Shown one piece after another: positions 15,794 to 23,634 of a DNA stretch of 64,000 bases. This DNA is from Polaromonas sp. (GTDB lineage: Bacteria; Pseudomonadota; Gammaproteobacteria; Burkholderiales; Burkholderiaceae_C). Position 1 is the stretch's first letter. The number at the start of each line of letters is the position of its first letter. Made by a program: the position numbers and the translations under genes. The stretch is from the NCBI RefSeq assembly GCF_030680935.1, contig NZ_JAUXUP010000065.1, positions 62,001 to 126,000 of the forward strand, in the 5' to 3' direction. A model generated the notes under the pieces. That model did not search any database and had not been told where the DNA came from. It saw nothing but the letters and a program-made list of their open reading frames with translations.

Positions 15794-17575
15794 ATGACCG
15801 CCCCTGCAGACAAAGATACCCCCAAAACCAGCAATTTTTTACGCCAGATCATCGAGCATGACCTGAGCAACCAGACTTACGCCGCCCGCCAGTGGGGTGG
15901 CAGCCCCGGCGATGCCGCCCACCATGCCGCCGGCCAGACCGACCCCGCCAAGGTGCGGCTGCGCTTTCCGCCCGAGCCGAATGGCTACCTGCACATAGGC
16001 CACGCCAAAAGCATTTGCCTGAACTTTGGCCTGGCACGCGACTACGGCGGCGTCTGCCACCTGCGGTTTGACGACACCAATCCCGAAAAAGAAGACACCG
16101 AATACGTCGATTCGATCAAGGACGCCGTTCAGTGGCTGGGTTTTGACTGGCACAACCACGGAGAAAACAACCTTTACCAGGCCAGCGACTACTTTGACTT
16201 CATGTACCGCGCAGCCGAATATTTGATCGAAACCGGCCACGCGTACGTTGACGAACAAAGCGCCGAGCAGATGCGCGTCAACCGCGGCGACTTTGTCAAG
16301 CCCGGCACCAACAGCCCCTTCCGCAGCCGCACACCGGCCGAAAACCTGGCCCGCTTCCGCGAGATGCGCGACGGCAAACTGGCCGACGGCGCCGCCGTGC
16401 TGCGCGCCAAGATTGACATGGCCAGCCCCAACATCAATATGCGCGACCCGGCGATTTACCGCATACGCCGCGCGCACCACCACAACACCGGCGACAAATG
16501 GTGCATCTACCCGATGTACACCTATGCCCACCCGATTGAAGACGCACTCGAGCAGATCACCCACAGCATCTGCACGCTGGAGTTTGAAGACCAGCGCCCG
16601 TTTTACGACTGGCTGCTGGACAGATTGGCCGAAGGCGGCCTGATTGCCACGCCGCACCCGCGCCAGTACGAATTTGCGCGCCTGAACCTGACCTATGTGC
16701 TGACCAGCAAACGCAAGCTGGCCCAGCTTGTCACTGAAAAGCGCGTCAGCGGCTGGGACGACCCGCGCATGCCCACCATCGTTGGCCTGCGCCGGCGCGG
16801 CTACACGCCCGAGGCGCTTCAGCTGTTTGCCGAACGTATTGGCGTGACCAAAAGCGACAGCTGGATTGACTACAGCACGCTCGAAGGCGCACTGCGCGAC
16901 ACCCTGGACCCGATTGCCCCGCGCGCCATGGCGGTGCTGGACCCGGTCAAGCTGGTGCTGACCAACTGGGACGAAGTCATGGGCGCGGGCAAGCTTGACG
17001 ACTGCTCTGCACCCGTACACCCACACCTGCCCGAGCTGGGCAAACGCCACTTCAAAATAGGCAAAGAGGTGTGGATTGAAAGCACCGACTACGAAGAAAC
17101 ACCCCCCAAAGGTTTCTTTCGCCTCTTCCCTGGCAACAAAGTCCGCCTTAAATACGGCCACGTCATCGAATGCACAGGCGCCACCAAAGACGCAAACGGC
17201 AAAGTCACTGAAGTGCTGGCCACCCTGATACCCGACACCAAAAGCGGCACGCCCGGCTCAGACTCGGTCAAGGTCAAGGGCGTGATCACCTGGGTGGGCG
17301 TCAGTGATGCGGTGCAAGCCGAAGTGCGACTGTATGACCGGCTGTTTACCGAGGCGCACCCCGAAGCGGACGGCAAAGATTTTCTGGAGAACCTGAACCC
17401 GAGCAGCCTGAGCGTGGTGACGGCTTATGTGGAGCCTTCACTGGCATCTGCCACCGCCGGGAAGAGATTTCAGTTTGAGCGGCATGGGTACTTTGTCACT
17501 GACTTGAAGGATCACGCTGCGGGCAAAGCGGTGTTCAATCGAGTGACGGGGATGAAGGATAGTTGGGCCAAATAG
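15794..17575 (+). CDS. glnS: Glutaminyl-tRNA synthetase
   Basis: The ATG at 15794 gives a 593-residue class I synthetase that charges tRNA-Gln. The HIGH motif is present in PPEPNGYLHIGHAKS (around residue 60). The KMSKS-type loop reads LTSKRKLAQLV, with Thr where E. coli has Met. RFDDTNPEKE and FEDQRPFYDWLLD are characteristic of GlnRS. The C-terminal beta-barrel anticodon-binding domains follow (about 350-593). A longer frame starts at 15719, but it has no conserved sequence. The next gene, an AT-richer OLD ATPase, begins 37 bp after the stop. Confidence 0.97.
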   Translation: MTAPADKDTPKTSNFLRQIIEHDLSNQTYAARQWGGSPGDAAHHAAGQTDPAKVRLRFPPEPNGYLHIGHAKSICLNFGLARDYGGVCHLRFDDTNPEKEDTEYVDSIKDAVQWLGFDWHNHGENNLYQASDYFDFMYRAAEYLIETGHAYVDEQSAEQMRVNRGDFVKPGTNSPFRSRTPAENLARFREMRDGKLADGAAVLRAKIDMASPNINMRDPAIYRIRRAHHHNTGDKWCIYPMYTYAHPIEDALEQITHSICTLEFEDQRPFYDWLLDRLAEGGLIATPHPRQYEFARLNLTYVLTSKRKLAQLVTEKRVSGWDDPRMPTIVGLRRRGYTPEALQLFAERIGVTKSDSWIDYSTLEGALRDTLDPIAPRAMAVLDPVKLVLTNWDEVMGAGKLDDCSAPVHPHLPELGKRHFKIGKEVWIESTDYEETPPKGFFRLFPGNKVRLKYGHVIECTGATKDANGKVTEVLATLIPDTKSGTPGSDSVKVKGVITWVGVSDAVQAEVRLYDRLFTEAHPEADGKDFLENLNPSSLSVVTAYVEPSLASATAGKRFQFERHGYFVTDLKDHAAGKAVFNRVTGMKDSWAK

Positions 17576-17612
17576 AGAGTACGCCAGTCGACAAAATAAC
17601 AGGGGAGAGGAT

Positions 17613-19475
17613 ATGAGAATAATCAAATTCAGAATCTGGAATTACAAATCGATTGTTGACTCCGGGGACTGCTTTCTAGCAGACAAAGTAACCATCTTCG
17701 CAGGCAAAAATGAGGCCGGAAAAAGTTCGATATTGGAGGCACTTTCCGACTTCAATTTCAACTCCGCTATCTCATCAAAAGCCCTTCCACTCGAAAAAAA
17801 CCGCGCCGGCGCGAAGCCGTGCATTGAAGTTACTTTCGAGTCAACGGACATAGCCATCTTAGGGATTGTTGAGAAACTGGACCTTCCTCCAGCACTTAAA
17901 GAACAATTCGCCGCATCGCTAGAAGCGAAACCGCAACTCAAAGTCAAAAAAACATATTCATCAGAATACGAGATTACCGCAGGAATTTTTTCAGACATTC
18001 AGAAAGTTAAGCCATCAGAATGGTCTGTTCTTCTTACGGCTTTCAATGCCACGGTTTCGCTACTCAACACTGATGCGCTGACCAAAAAGCTAGGCCTTCC
18101 AAAACTAGGGCACGACGTTTACTCAGCGAAAAACGCCTCTGAAATACTGTCCAACTATCAAACTCGGGTATCAGAATCATCTGAATCTTTATCGGCCGAG
18201 GATCTGGCTAGCGTTCAGGCGAGCCTCGCTGCGCTAAAAGGTGCGCTAGAACAGAACGCTGCTCAAAAGGTGACTCTCGCGGACAAGCTCAGAGATGCGA
18301 TCCTTCAAGAAATTCCCAAGTTCATCTTATTCAGTAGTTTTGAAGATGTCTTTCCAAACGAAGTTTCGTTTACAGATCTTCGAAACAACAAGTGGATTGC
18401 TGATCTGAGTGCGATGAGTGACATTGATGTGGAAACCATCCTTGGTTCGGATGGCACCGCCAGAAAAAGGCACAAACACGCTCTCGGATTACAGATCAAC
18501 AATGATTTCTCGCAATTTTGGACTCAAGATTTTTCCAATCTTTCCATTGACTGGAACAGCGAAAAAATTCAATTTTGGGTCCAGGAAAATGACGAGTTCT
18601 ACCCACCGGAAGTGCGAAGCCAAGGCAGGCGTTGGCATCTCGCGTTTTATATTCGCGTAGCGGCTAGAGCTCGCGAAGGGAAACCAAATATTATTCTCAT
18701 AGATGAGCCTGGTCTATATCTTCACGCGACCGCACAACGGGACATTCTCAAACACTTAGAAAGTTCCGGTGGAAACTGTCAAATCCTCATTTCCACCCAC
18801 TCGCCGTATTTGATTGAGCCAGACAAGTTGGAACGAATCAGGCTAGTTCAGAAGCCACCTGATCGTGGTACCTTCATAGAAAATAAGATACACGCTGTTT
18901 CAGATAAAGAAACTCTGACGCCAATCCTTACTGCGATTGGATTGGAGCTAAATCAGGGAATAGTGGGCTCTGACAAGCTCAACAATGTGGTTGTAGAGGG
19001 GCCTGCTGACTACTTCTATCTAACTGCATTTAATGTCTTATATCCACAAGAACACTTGAATTTCGTATCTGGCGGCGGTGCCGGAAATATGCCTAAAGTT
19101 GGCACAATTCTTCAAGGTTGGGGCGCTCGTGTTATCTACTTGTATGACAACGACCAAGCATACAAAAACGCACAAAGATCGATCAAGCGCGAGTGGGCGA
19201 CAATTTCTAAAGAATGTCTATTAGCCCTGAATATTGACGGAAGTATTGAGGATATTTTTAGCAAAGAAGAATTCGCGTCAATTTTTGAAGTGCCAATGGA
19301 AACAGTGCTTGATAAGAACTCGCTTTACCTGAAGGCCAATCCCTTAGACAAGGTGCTGCCAGCACGTAAATATCTAGAGCGGGCTCGGGGCCCAATTGCC
19401 GATGCGCTATCGGAGAAAACTGCTAAAACTGTGAAGGCTCTTCTTAAAATGCTCGCGGAAAAATTTCAGCATTGA
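17613..19475 (+). CDS. OLD-family AAA ATPase/TOPRIM endonuclease, probably acquired
   Basis: A 620-residue protein. The N-terminal ABC-type ATPase has Walker A FAGKNEAGKSSILEAL (31-38 core), a coiled middle region, Walker B NIILIDEPGLYLH near residue 360 and the D-loop/switch ISTHSPYLIE. A C-terminal TOPRIM segment has VVVEGPADYFYL near 458 and YLYDND near 508. This is the OLD nuclease architecture. The gene is clearly AT-richer, with different codon use from its neighbours, and sits between glnS and a methyltransferase. No UvrD-like helicase partner (as in Gabija) follows, so it is a class 1-like solitary OLD protein. Anti-phage defence is inferred. Confidence 0.88.
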   Translation: MRIIKFRIWNYKSIVDSGDCFLADKVTIFAGKNEAGKSSILEALSDFNFNSAISSKALPLEKNRAGAKPCIEVTFESTDIAILGIVEKLDLPPALKEQFAASLEAKPQLKVKKTYSSEYEITAGIFSDIQKVKPSEWSVLLTAFNATVSLLNTDALTKKLGLPKLGHDVYSAKNASEILSNYQTRVSESSESLSAEDLASVQASLAALKGALEQNAAQKVTLADKLRDAILQEIPKFILFSSFEDVFPNEVSFTDLRNNKWIADLSAMSDIDVETILGSDGTARKRHKHALGLQINNDFSQFWTQDFSNLSIDWNSEKIQFWVQENDEFYPPEVRSQGRRWHLAFYIRVAARAREGKPNIILIDEPGLYLHATAQRDILKHLESSGGNCQILISTHSPYLIEPDKLERIRLVQKPPDRGTFIENKIHAVSDKETLTPILTAIGLELNQGIVGSDKLNNVVVEGPADYFYLTAFNVLYPQEHLNFVSGGGAGNMPKVGTILQGWGARVIYLYDNDQAYKNAQRSIKREWATISKECLLALNIDGSIEDIFSKEEFASIFEVPMETVLDKNSLYLKANPLDKVLPARKYLERARGPIADALSEKTAKTVKALLKMLAEKFQH

Positions 19476-19504
19476 TGGCTTTCGTTTTTACTCCGACTGC
19501 TCGA

Positions 19505-20335
19505 ATGCTTGGGTCGCGGTTGTGGTCGCTTGCTATGGCCCTGCTATGTGCGGCCGTAGCCCACGCCCAACCCCTCGAAGAAGTCCCCTTCATCACCTCC
19601 CCCGACAACGTCACGCTGGAGATGCTGAGCGTCGCAGGCGTCAAACGCGGCGACCATGTGATTGACCTCGGCTCTGGCGACGGGCGCATCGTCATCCTGG
19701 CAGCCAAGAAATTTGAAGCCACCGGCCTGGGCGTGGAGATTGACCCGTCGCTGGTGGCGCGCAGCAAAACCAATGCCCGTGCTGCCGGCGTGGCAGACAA
19801 GGTGGAGTTTCGCGAGCAGGACTTGTTCAAGACCGACCTGTCGCAAGCCACCGTGATCACCATGTATCTGCTGCAAGAGGTGAACATTCTGTTGCGCCCC
19901 TCCCTGCTTGCGCTCAAGCCGGGCACACGCATCGTCTCGCACGACTGGGACATGGGTGACTGGGCGCCGGACCGCACCACCGTTCTGCCTGTGCCCGACA
20001 AGGTGGTGGGGCGCGAGAAGTCGAGCAAGGTGCACTTGTGGACGGTGCCTGCGCGGGTGGAAGGCCTGTGGTGTGCGGGCGGGCTGCTGCGCGGTGCCAG
20101 CATCAAACTGACGCAGAAGTACCAGGCCTTTGAAGGCACGCTGGCCTGGCGCGATCGCACGCGTGAGCTGAAGGGCACGATCAGCGGCAGTGAGCTGCGC
20201 ACACCGGCAGGCAGCAGCGGTGAGTTGGTGCTGACGGCCAGTGACGATGCCCTGCGCATCACTGCCGCACAAGGCAATATGGCGCTGGCGCAGGGCCAGC
20301 GCTTCACGCGCGCGGCGGGTGCTTCCTGCGGTTAG
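19505..20335 (+). CDS. Exported class I SAM-dependent methyltransferase-like protein
   Basis: ATG 19505 gives MLGSRLWSLAMALLCAAVAHAQPLEE, a signal peptide ending AHA; an ATG at 19475 overlaps the OLD stop but adds residues lying at the composition junction. The ~276-residue protein has a Rossmann methyltransferase core: VIDLGSGDGRIVILAAKKF (motif I), TGLGVEIDPSL (motif II) and FREQDLF, then an Ala/Gly-rich C-terminal beta region. An exported SAM-dependent enzyme is odd, as SAM is cytoplasmic; alternatively the N-terminus is a membrane anchor. Function unknown. Confidence 0.72.
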   Translation: MLGSRLWSLAMALLCAAVAHAQPLEEVPFITSPDNVTLEMLSVAGVKRGDHVIDLGSGDGRIVILAAKKFEATGLGVEIDPSLVARSKTNARAAGVADKVEFREQDLFKTDLSQATVITMYLLQEVNILLRPSLLALKPGTRIVSHDWDMGDWAPDRTTVLPVPDKVVGREKSSKVHLWTVPARVEGLWCAGGLLRGASIKLTQKYQAFEGTLAWRDRTRELKGTISGSELRTPAGSSGELVLTASDDALRITAAQGNMALAQGQRFTRAAGASCG

Positions 20336-20480
20336 CCCGATCTTCCCGGCTGCCAGTTCAGCCCCACCGCACCCGATAAAACGCGCTTTTGACTGACAGG
20401 CGAACGGATGGCACTCGTGCTTAATGGCATGAAGCAAGCACGCGGCCTCATTGGGCCGCCTCACCTTCAAGGAAAACACC

Positions 20481-20717
20481 ATGCCCACCTTTGCCACCAT
20501 CTCCGGTTGCGTCACCTTCACCCCAGGCGACGGTGCACCCATTCCCATCCCACCGGGCCGGGTGGAAGTCGGGCTGGAGCCGGACAGCGCCACGCTGAGC
20601 TGGGACGCCGGTGACGGTGTGGCCGGTGTCACGGCCATTCCGCGCACGCAGTTTGACGACTACGTGAAGGACGGCAAGATCACCTGGGAAGCTGAGGGCG
20701 CGGCGAACAAGCAATAA
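20481..20717 (+). CDS. Small conserved-looking protein of unknown function
   Basis: The 78-residue product starts at ATG 20481, which has AAGGA 7 nt upstream. It reads as a small beta-rich acidic domain (ISGCVTFTPGDGAPIPIPPG, VEVGLEPDSATLSW) with a single Cys and no signal peptide. I do not recognise the family. It lies 8 bp before the M23 peptidase gene and so may be co-transcribed with it. Confidence 0.62.
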   Translation: MPTFATISGCVTFTPGDGAPIPIPPGRVEVGLEPDSATLSWDAGDGVAGVTAIPRTQFDDYVKDGKITWEAEGAANKQ

Positions 20718-20725
20718 TCCCGCGC

Positions 20726-21613
20726 ATGTTTGCCAACCCGCATCACCCCGACGCCTGCCTGAACCGCCGCACCGCCCTGCTGGGCGGCCTGGGCCTGCTG
20801 GCCTTGCCGACAGCAGGCATTGCCGCCACCTCGTCCAACTCGTCCAATCCTTCCGGCGTCTGGCCCCGGCCCCTGCAAGTGCCCGGCGGCATTGCGCGGC
20901 TGTCGTTGGGTCCGGCTGCCGTGCGGCCTGTCGCCTTTGCGGGTGATGTGCCTTTGCTGGTGGTGGGTGATGTGATTGACTGGACGGCGCTGGTCGGTAT
21001 TGCGCTGTCGGCAGAGCCTGGCCCAGCCAGCATCAGTGTGCAAGCGGCTGACGGCACGCAGCGCCAAGTGGCCTACAGCGTGGCCCCCAAGCGTTACAGC
21101 GAGCAGCAGCTCAAGGTCTCGCCGCGCACGGTGGATCTGTCGCCCGAAGACCTGGCGCGCCACGAGCAAGAGCGGGCGCAGCAGCAGGCAGTGATGGCCA
21201 GCTTCAGCCAGCCGCTGCCCGCCGCCCTGCGCATGCTTGTGCCGGTGCCGGGCCGGCGCTCCAGCTCGTTTGGGCTGCGGCGTATCTTCAACGGCCAGGC
21301 ACGCAACCCGCACAGCGGCATGGACATCGCCGCGCCCACCGGTACGCCGGTGGCAGCGCCGCTGCCGGGCCGGGTGATAGACACCGGCGACTACTTTTTC
21401 AACGGCCAGACGGTCTGGCTGGACCACGGCGGCGGGCTGCTCAGCATGGTCTGCCACCTGAGCGCCATCGATGTACAAGTGGGCGACACGCTGACCACCG
21501 GCCAGCGCCTGGGCGCGGTGGGCGCCACCGGGCGGGTGACCGGCCCGCACCTGCACTGGGGCGTGATGCTGAACCGCACCATGGTGGACCCGGCGCTGTT
21601 TCTGGCCGCTTGA
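20726..21613 (+). CDS. Exported M23 (LytM) peptidoglycan endopeptidase
   Basis: A 295-residue protein with a twin-Arg-like lead (LNRRTALLGGLGLLALPTAGIAA), an N-terminal beta region with basic RYSEQQLKVSPRTVDLSPEDLARHEQE helix and a C-terminal M23 domain. The Zn ligands are visible in NPHSGMDIAAPTGTPV (HxxxD) and GPHLHWGVML (HxH). This fits a LytM-type metallo-endopeptidase cutting peptide cross-links in peptidoglycan, in the periplasm. All catalytic residues are present, unlike the degenerate LytM activators such as EnvC. Confidence 0.9.
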   Translation: MFANPHHPDACLNRRTALLGGLGLLALPTAGIAATSSNSSNPSGVWPRPLQVPGGIARLSLGPAAVRPVAFAGDVPLLVVGDVIDWTALVGIALSAEPGPASISVQAADGTQRQVAYSVAPKRYSEQQLKVSPRTVDLSPEDLARHEQERAQQQAVMASFSQPLPAALRMLVPVPGRRSSSFGLRRIFNGQARNPHSGMDIAAPTGTPVAAPLPGRVIDTGDYFFNGQTVWLDHGGGLLSMVCHLSAIDVQVGDTLTTGQRLGAVGATGRVTGPHLHWGVMLNRTMVDPALFLAA

Positions 21614-21679
21614 TCCCCAAGCGCACTCCCACAGTTGGCCAGAAGAGTGTTTTTAGCCATCTACCCGAAGTGCATAAGC

Positions 21680-21736
21680 AAAAAGTGGCTCTAGCCCTTT
21701 AGCCACGGGCGTAAGCAGCTATAACAAAAATAGCAG
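21680..21736 (+). repeat. Dispersed ~57-bp repeat, copy D
   Basis: AAAAAGTGGCTCTAGCCC, then GCCACGGGCGTAAGCAGC, then TATAACAAAAATAGCA: the conserved parts are a GTGG-CTAGCCC block, a GCG-AAGCAGC block and a terminal AGCTAT/ATAGC palindrome. It lies between the M23 and phasin-like genes, and takes up a quarter of that 245-bp gap. Confidence 0.8.
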
Positions 21737-21858
21737 ATCGCGAGCCTGCCACTGGCTGCAAACCCGTCTGGACACGCGCCTCTAGCCGGTTAGGTCGCAG
21801 CCACTAGTGAAAACCCTGATGATCAGGCATCGCCAACCTCACCTATCAAGGAAACACC

Positions 21859-22380
21859 ATGAGCGCCAAGAACCTCTCCACCGTTGCAGCCGACCTGATC
21901 GAGTCTTACGGCAACACCGCCAAAAACGTGATTGATGCTTACCGCGCCGGCGGCGAGCGTGTGGTCAGCCTGCTGGAGCAGCGCTGGAACAAAGCACTGA
22001 GGCAGTCACGCACCGAACTGACGGATGAAACCGCGAAAAACGCACGCGCCGCACAGGCCGCCTTCAGCGCCTATTACACCAAGGGGCTGACCCTGACCAC
22101 CAACGGCGCACAACAAGTGGTGACGCAGCTGGTGAAGCTCGCAGAAACCGGCGTCGAGCGCGCTGCCGCCAACGCCGCCATGTTTGAAGAAAAAACCGGC
22201 GTCAACACGCTGAGCACCATCGCGCACGTCACCGCACCCGGCGCACTGGCCCTGAGCAAACTGGCCGCGCAGATTGAACAGAAAAGCGCAGAACTCGCCA
22301 ACAAAATCGCCGGCGACGAAGTGAGCACCGCCAGCGTCAAACGCAGCACGGCCTTCAGCCAGCGCCGCAAGGCCGCCTGA
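21859..22380 (+). CDS. Helical phasin-like protein
   Basis: A 173-residue, almost wholly alpha-helical protein without signal peptide, starting MSAKNLSTVAADLIESYGNTAKNVIDAYRAGGERVV. Ala/Lys/Gln-rich amphipathic helices (ELTDETAKNARAAQAAF, QIEQKSAELANKIAG) recall granule-associated phasins or apolipoprotein-like proteins, but there is no diagnostic motif. AAGGAA precedes the ATG. It is flanked by two copies of the dispersed repeat. Binding to polyhydroxyalkanoate granules is a guess from composition. Confidence 0.65.
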   Translation: MSAKNLSTVAADLIESYGNTAKNVIDAYRAGGERVVSLLEQRWNKALRQSRTELTDETAKNARAAQAAFSAYYTKGLTLTTNGAQQVVTQLVKLAETGVERAAANAAMFEEKTGVNTLSTIAHVTAPGALALSKLAAQIEQKSAELANKIAGDEVSTASVKRSTAFSQRRKAA

Positions 22381-22406
22381 GCAGCCTGAAGCCATCAACT
22401 TCAAGT

Positions 22407-22462
22407 AAAAAGTGGGGCCAGCCCATAAGGGGCTTGCGTAACCAGCTATCAAATAGATAGCA
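22407..22462 (+). repeat. Dispersed ~57-bp repeat, copy C
   Basis: AAAAAGTGGGGCCAGCCC, then AAGGGGCTTGCGTAACC, then AGCTATCAAATAGATAGCAA. This is the clearest copy, ending in a GCTATCnnnnGATAGC palindrome. It occupies the start of the 305-bp gap before the EamA gene; the rest of that gap holds only a GCCGGCTTTCGGCCGGC hairpin. Confidence 0.82.
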
Positions 22463-22685
22463 ACTGACGCGGTGAACGGTTGACTACATCGGCCGCTTCA
22501 CCGGGTCTATCCTGTTTTTCAGGGAATTTCAGGGTTTCTCCACGCCCTTGTTTGACCAGCGCCGGCTTTCGGCCGGCCTGGCAAATGTGCCCGTGCGCCG
22601 ATTCAGGCATGATGCAGCTCCGCAGGGGCTCGCGCTTCAAAGCCCCGCCCTTACTTTCTGCCTGTTCACCACCCCAGTACTACCC

Positions 22686-23594
22686 ATGAGCATGAGCCGT
22701 TTGCGCGTGGCTTTTTATGTCTGCCTGGCCATGCTGGCTTTTGCGGGCAACTCGTTGCTGTGCCGCATGGCGCTCAAACACACGGCCATCGACGCAGCCA
22801 GCTTCACCGCCATCAGGCTGGTGTCGGGCGCCTGCATGTTGTGGCTGCTGGTACGGATGCAACGCAGCGCGGATGCGGCGCAAGGCAAAGGCGACTGGCT
22901 GTCTGCCAGCGCCCTGTTTGCCTACGCGGCCGGTTTTTCTTTTGCCTACATCAGCATGTCGGCCGCCACCGGCGCGTTGCTGCTGTTTGGCGCGGTGCAG
23001 GCGACGATGATTCTTTATGGCGTGGCCCAAGGCGAGCGCCTGCGGGCCCGCCAACTGCTGGGCCTGGTCGTGGCGCTGGCGGGGCTGGTGGCGCTGCTGT
23101 TGCCGGGGCTGGCAACACCCAGCCTGAGCGGCGCCTTGTCCATGCTGGGCGCGGGGGTGGCCTGGGGCGTGTATTCGCTGCGTGGCAAACGCCTGCCGCC
23201 GCAGGGCCAGGGCAATCCGACCAAGGTCACTGCGGGCAACTTCATGCGCACCGTGCCGATGGCGCTGGCTTTGGTGCTGGGCCTGTGGATGTATGGCGAG
23301 TTATCTCTGGACGGCAGCGGGCTGGTGCTGGCGGTGTTGTCGGGCGCCCTGGCATCAGGCGTGGGCTATGCGATCTGGTACCAGGCCCTGCCCGCCTTGA
23401 AGGCCACCCACGCGGCCTCGGTGCAGTTGAGCGTTCCGGTGATCGCCGCGCTGGGCGGCGCGCTGTTTCTGGGTGAAGCGCTCAGCCTGCCACTGCTGCT
23501 GTCTTCCTGCGCCATTCTTGGCGGTATCGCACTGATCATTGTGGACGGGCAACCCCGCCGCCAGAACCCGCCCCCGGCGCGGCCAGCCCCATGA
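22686..23594 (+). CDS. EamA-family (DMT) transporter
   Basis: A 302-residue membrane protein with ten predicted helices in two EamA repeats. Signs are LAMLAFAGNSLLCRMALKHTAIDAASFTAIR in the first repeat, GLVVALAGLVALLLPGL, and VPVIAALGGALFLGEALSLPLLLSSCAILGGIAL at the end of the second. It probably exports a small metabolite or amino acid across the inner membrane. ATG 22686 is used; the frame is open upstream to 22548 but without ribosome site. It stands alone, convergent with the PAS kinase gene. Confidence 0.9.
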   Translation: MSMSRLRVAFYVCLAMLAFAGNSLLCRMALKHTAIDAASFTAIRLVSGACMLWLLVRMQRSADAAQGKGDWLSASALFAYAAGFSFAYISMSAATGALLLFGAVQATMILYGVAQGERLRARQLLGLVVALAGLVALLLPGLATPSLSGALSMLGAGVAWGVYSLRGKRLPPQGQGNPTKVTAGNFMRTVPMALALVLGLWMYGELSLDGSGLVLAVLSGALASGVGYAIWYQALPALKATHAASVQLSVPVIAALGGALFLGEALSLPLLLSSCAILGGIALIIVDGQPRRQNPPPARPAP

Positions 23595-23634
23595 GGCCAC
23601 GGGCGCCTGAGTGTTGCGACTCGCGCAAGGGCTT

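Noticed and set aside
15839-17161. 440-codon minus-strand open frame
   Set aside because: Fully antisense to glnS; composition is a shadow of the GC-rich codon bias, with no domain or ribosome site.
17613-19475. Gabija or retron defence system
   Set aside because: No UvrD-like helicase, reverse transcriptase or msr/msd region next to the OLD gene.
19544-20647. 367-codon minus-strand open frame
   Set aside because: Antisense to the methyltransferase gene with a clear SAM-binding motif.
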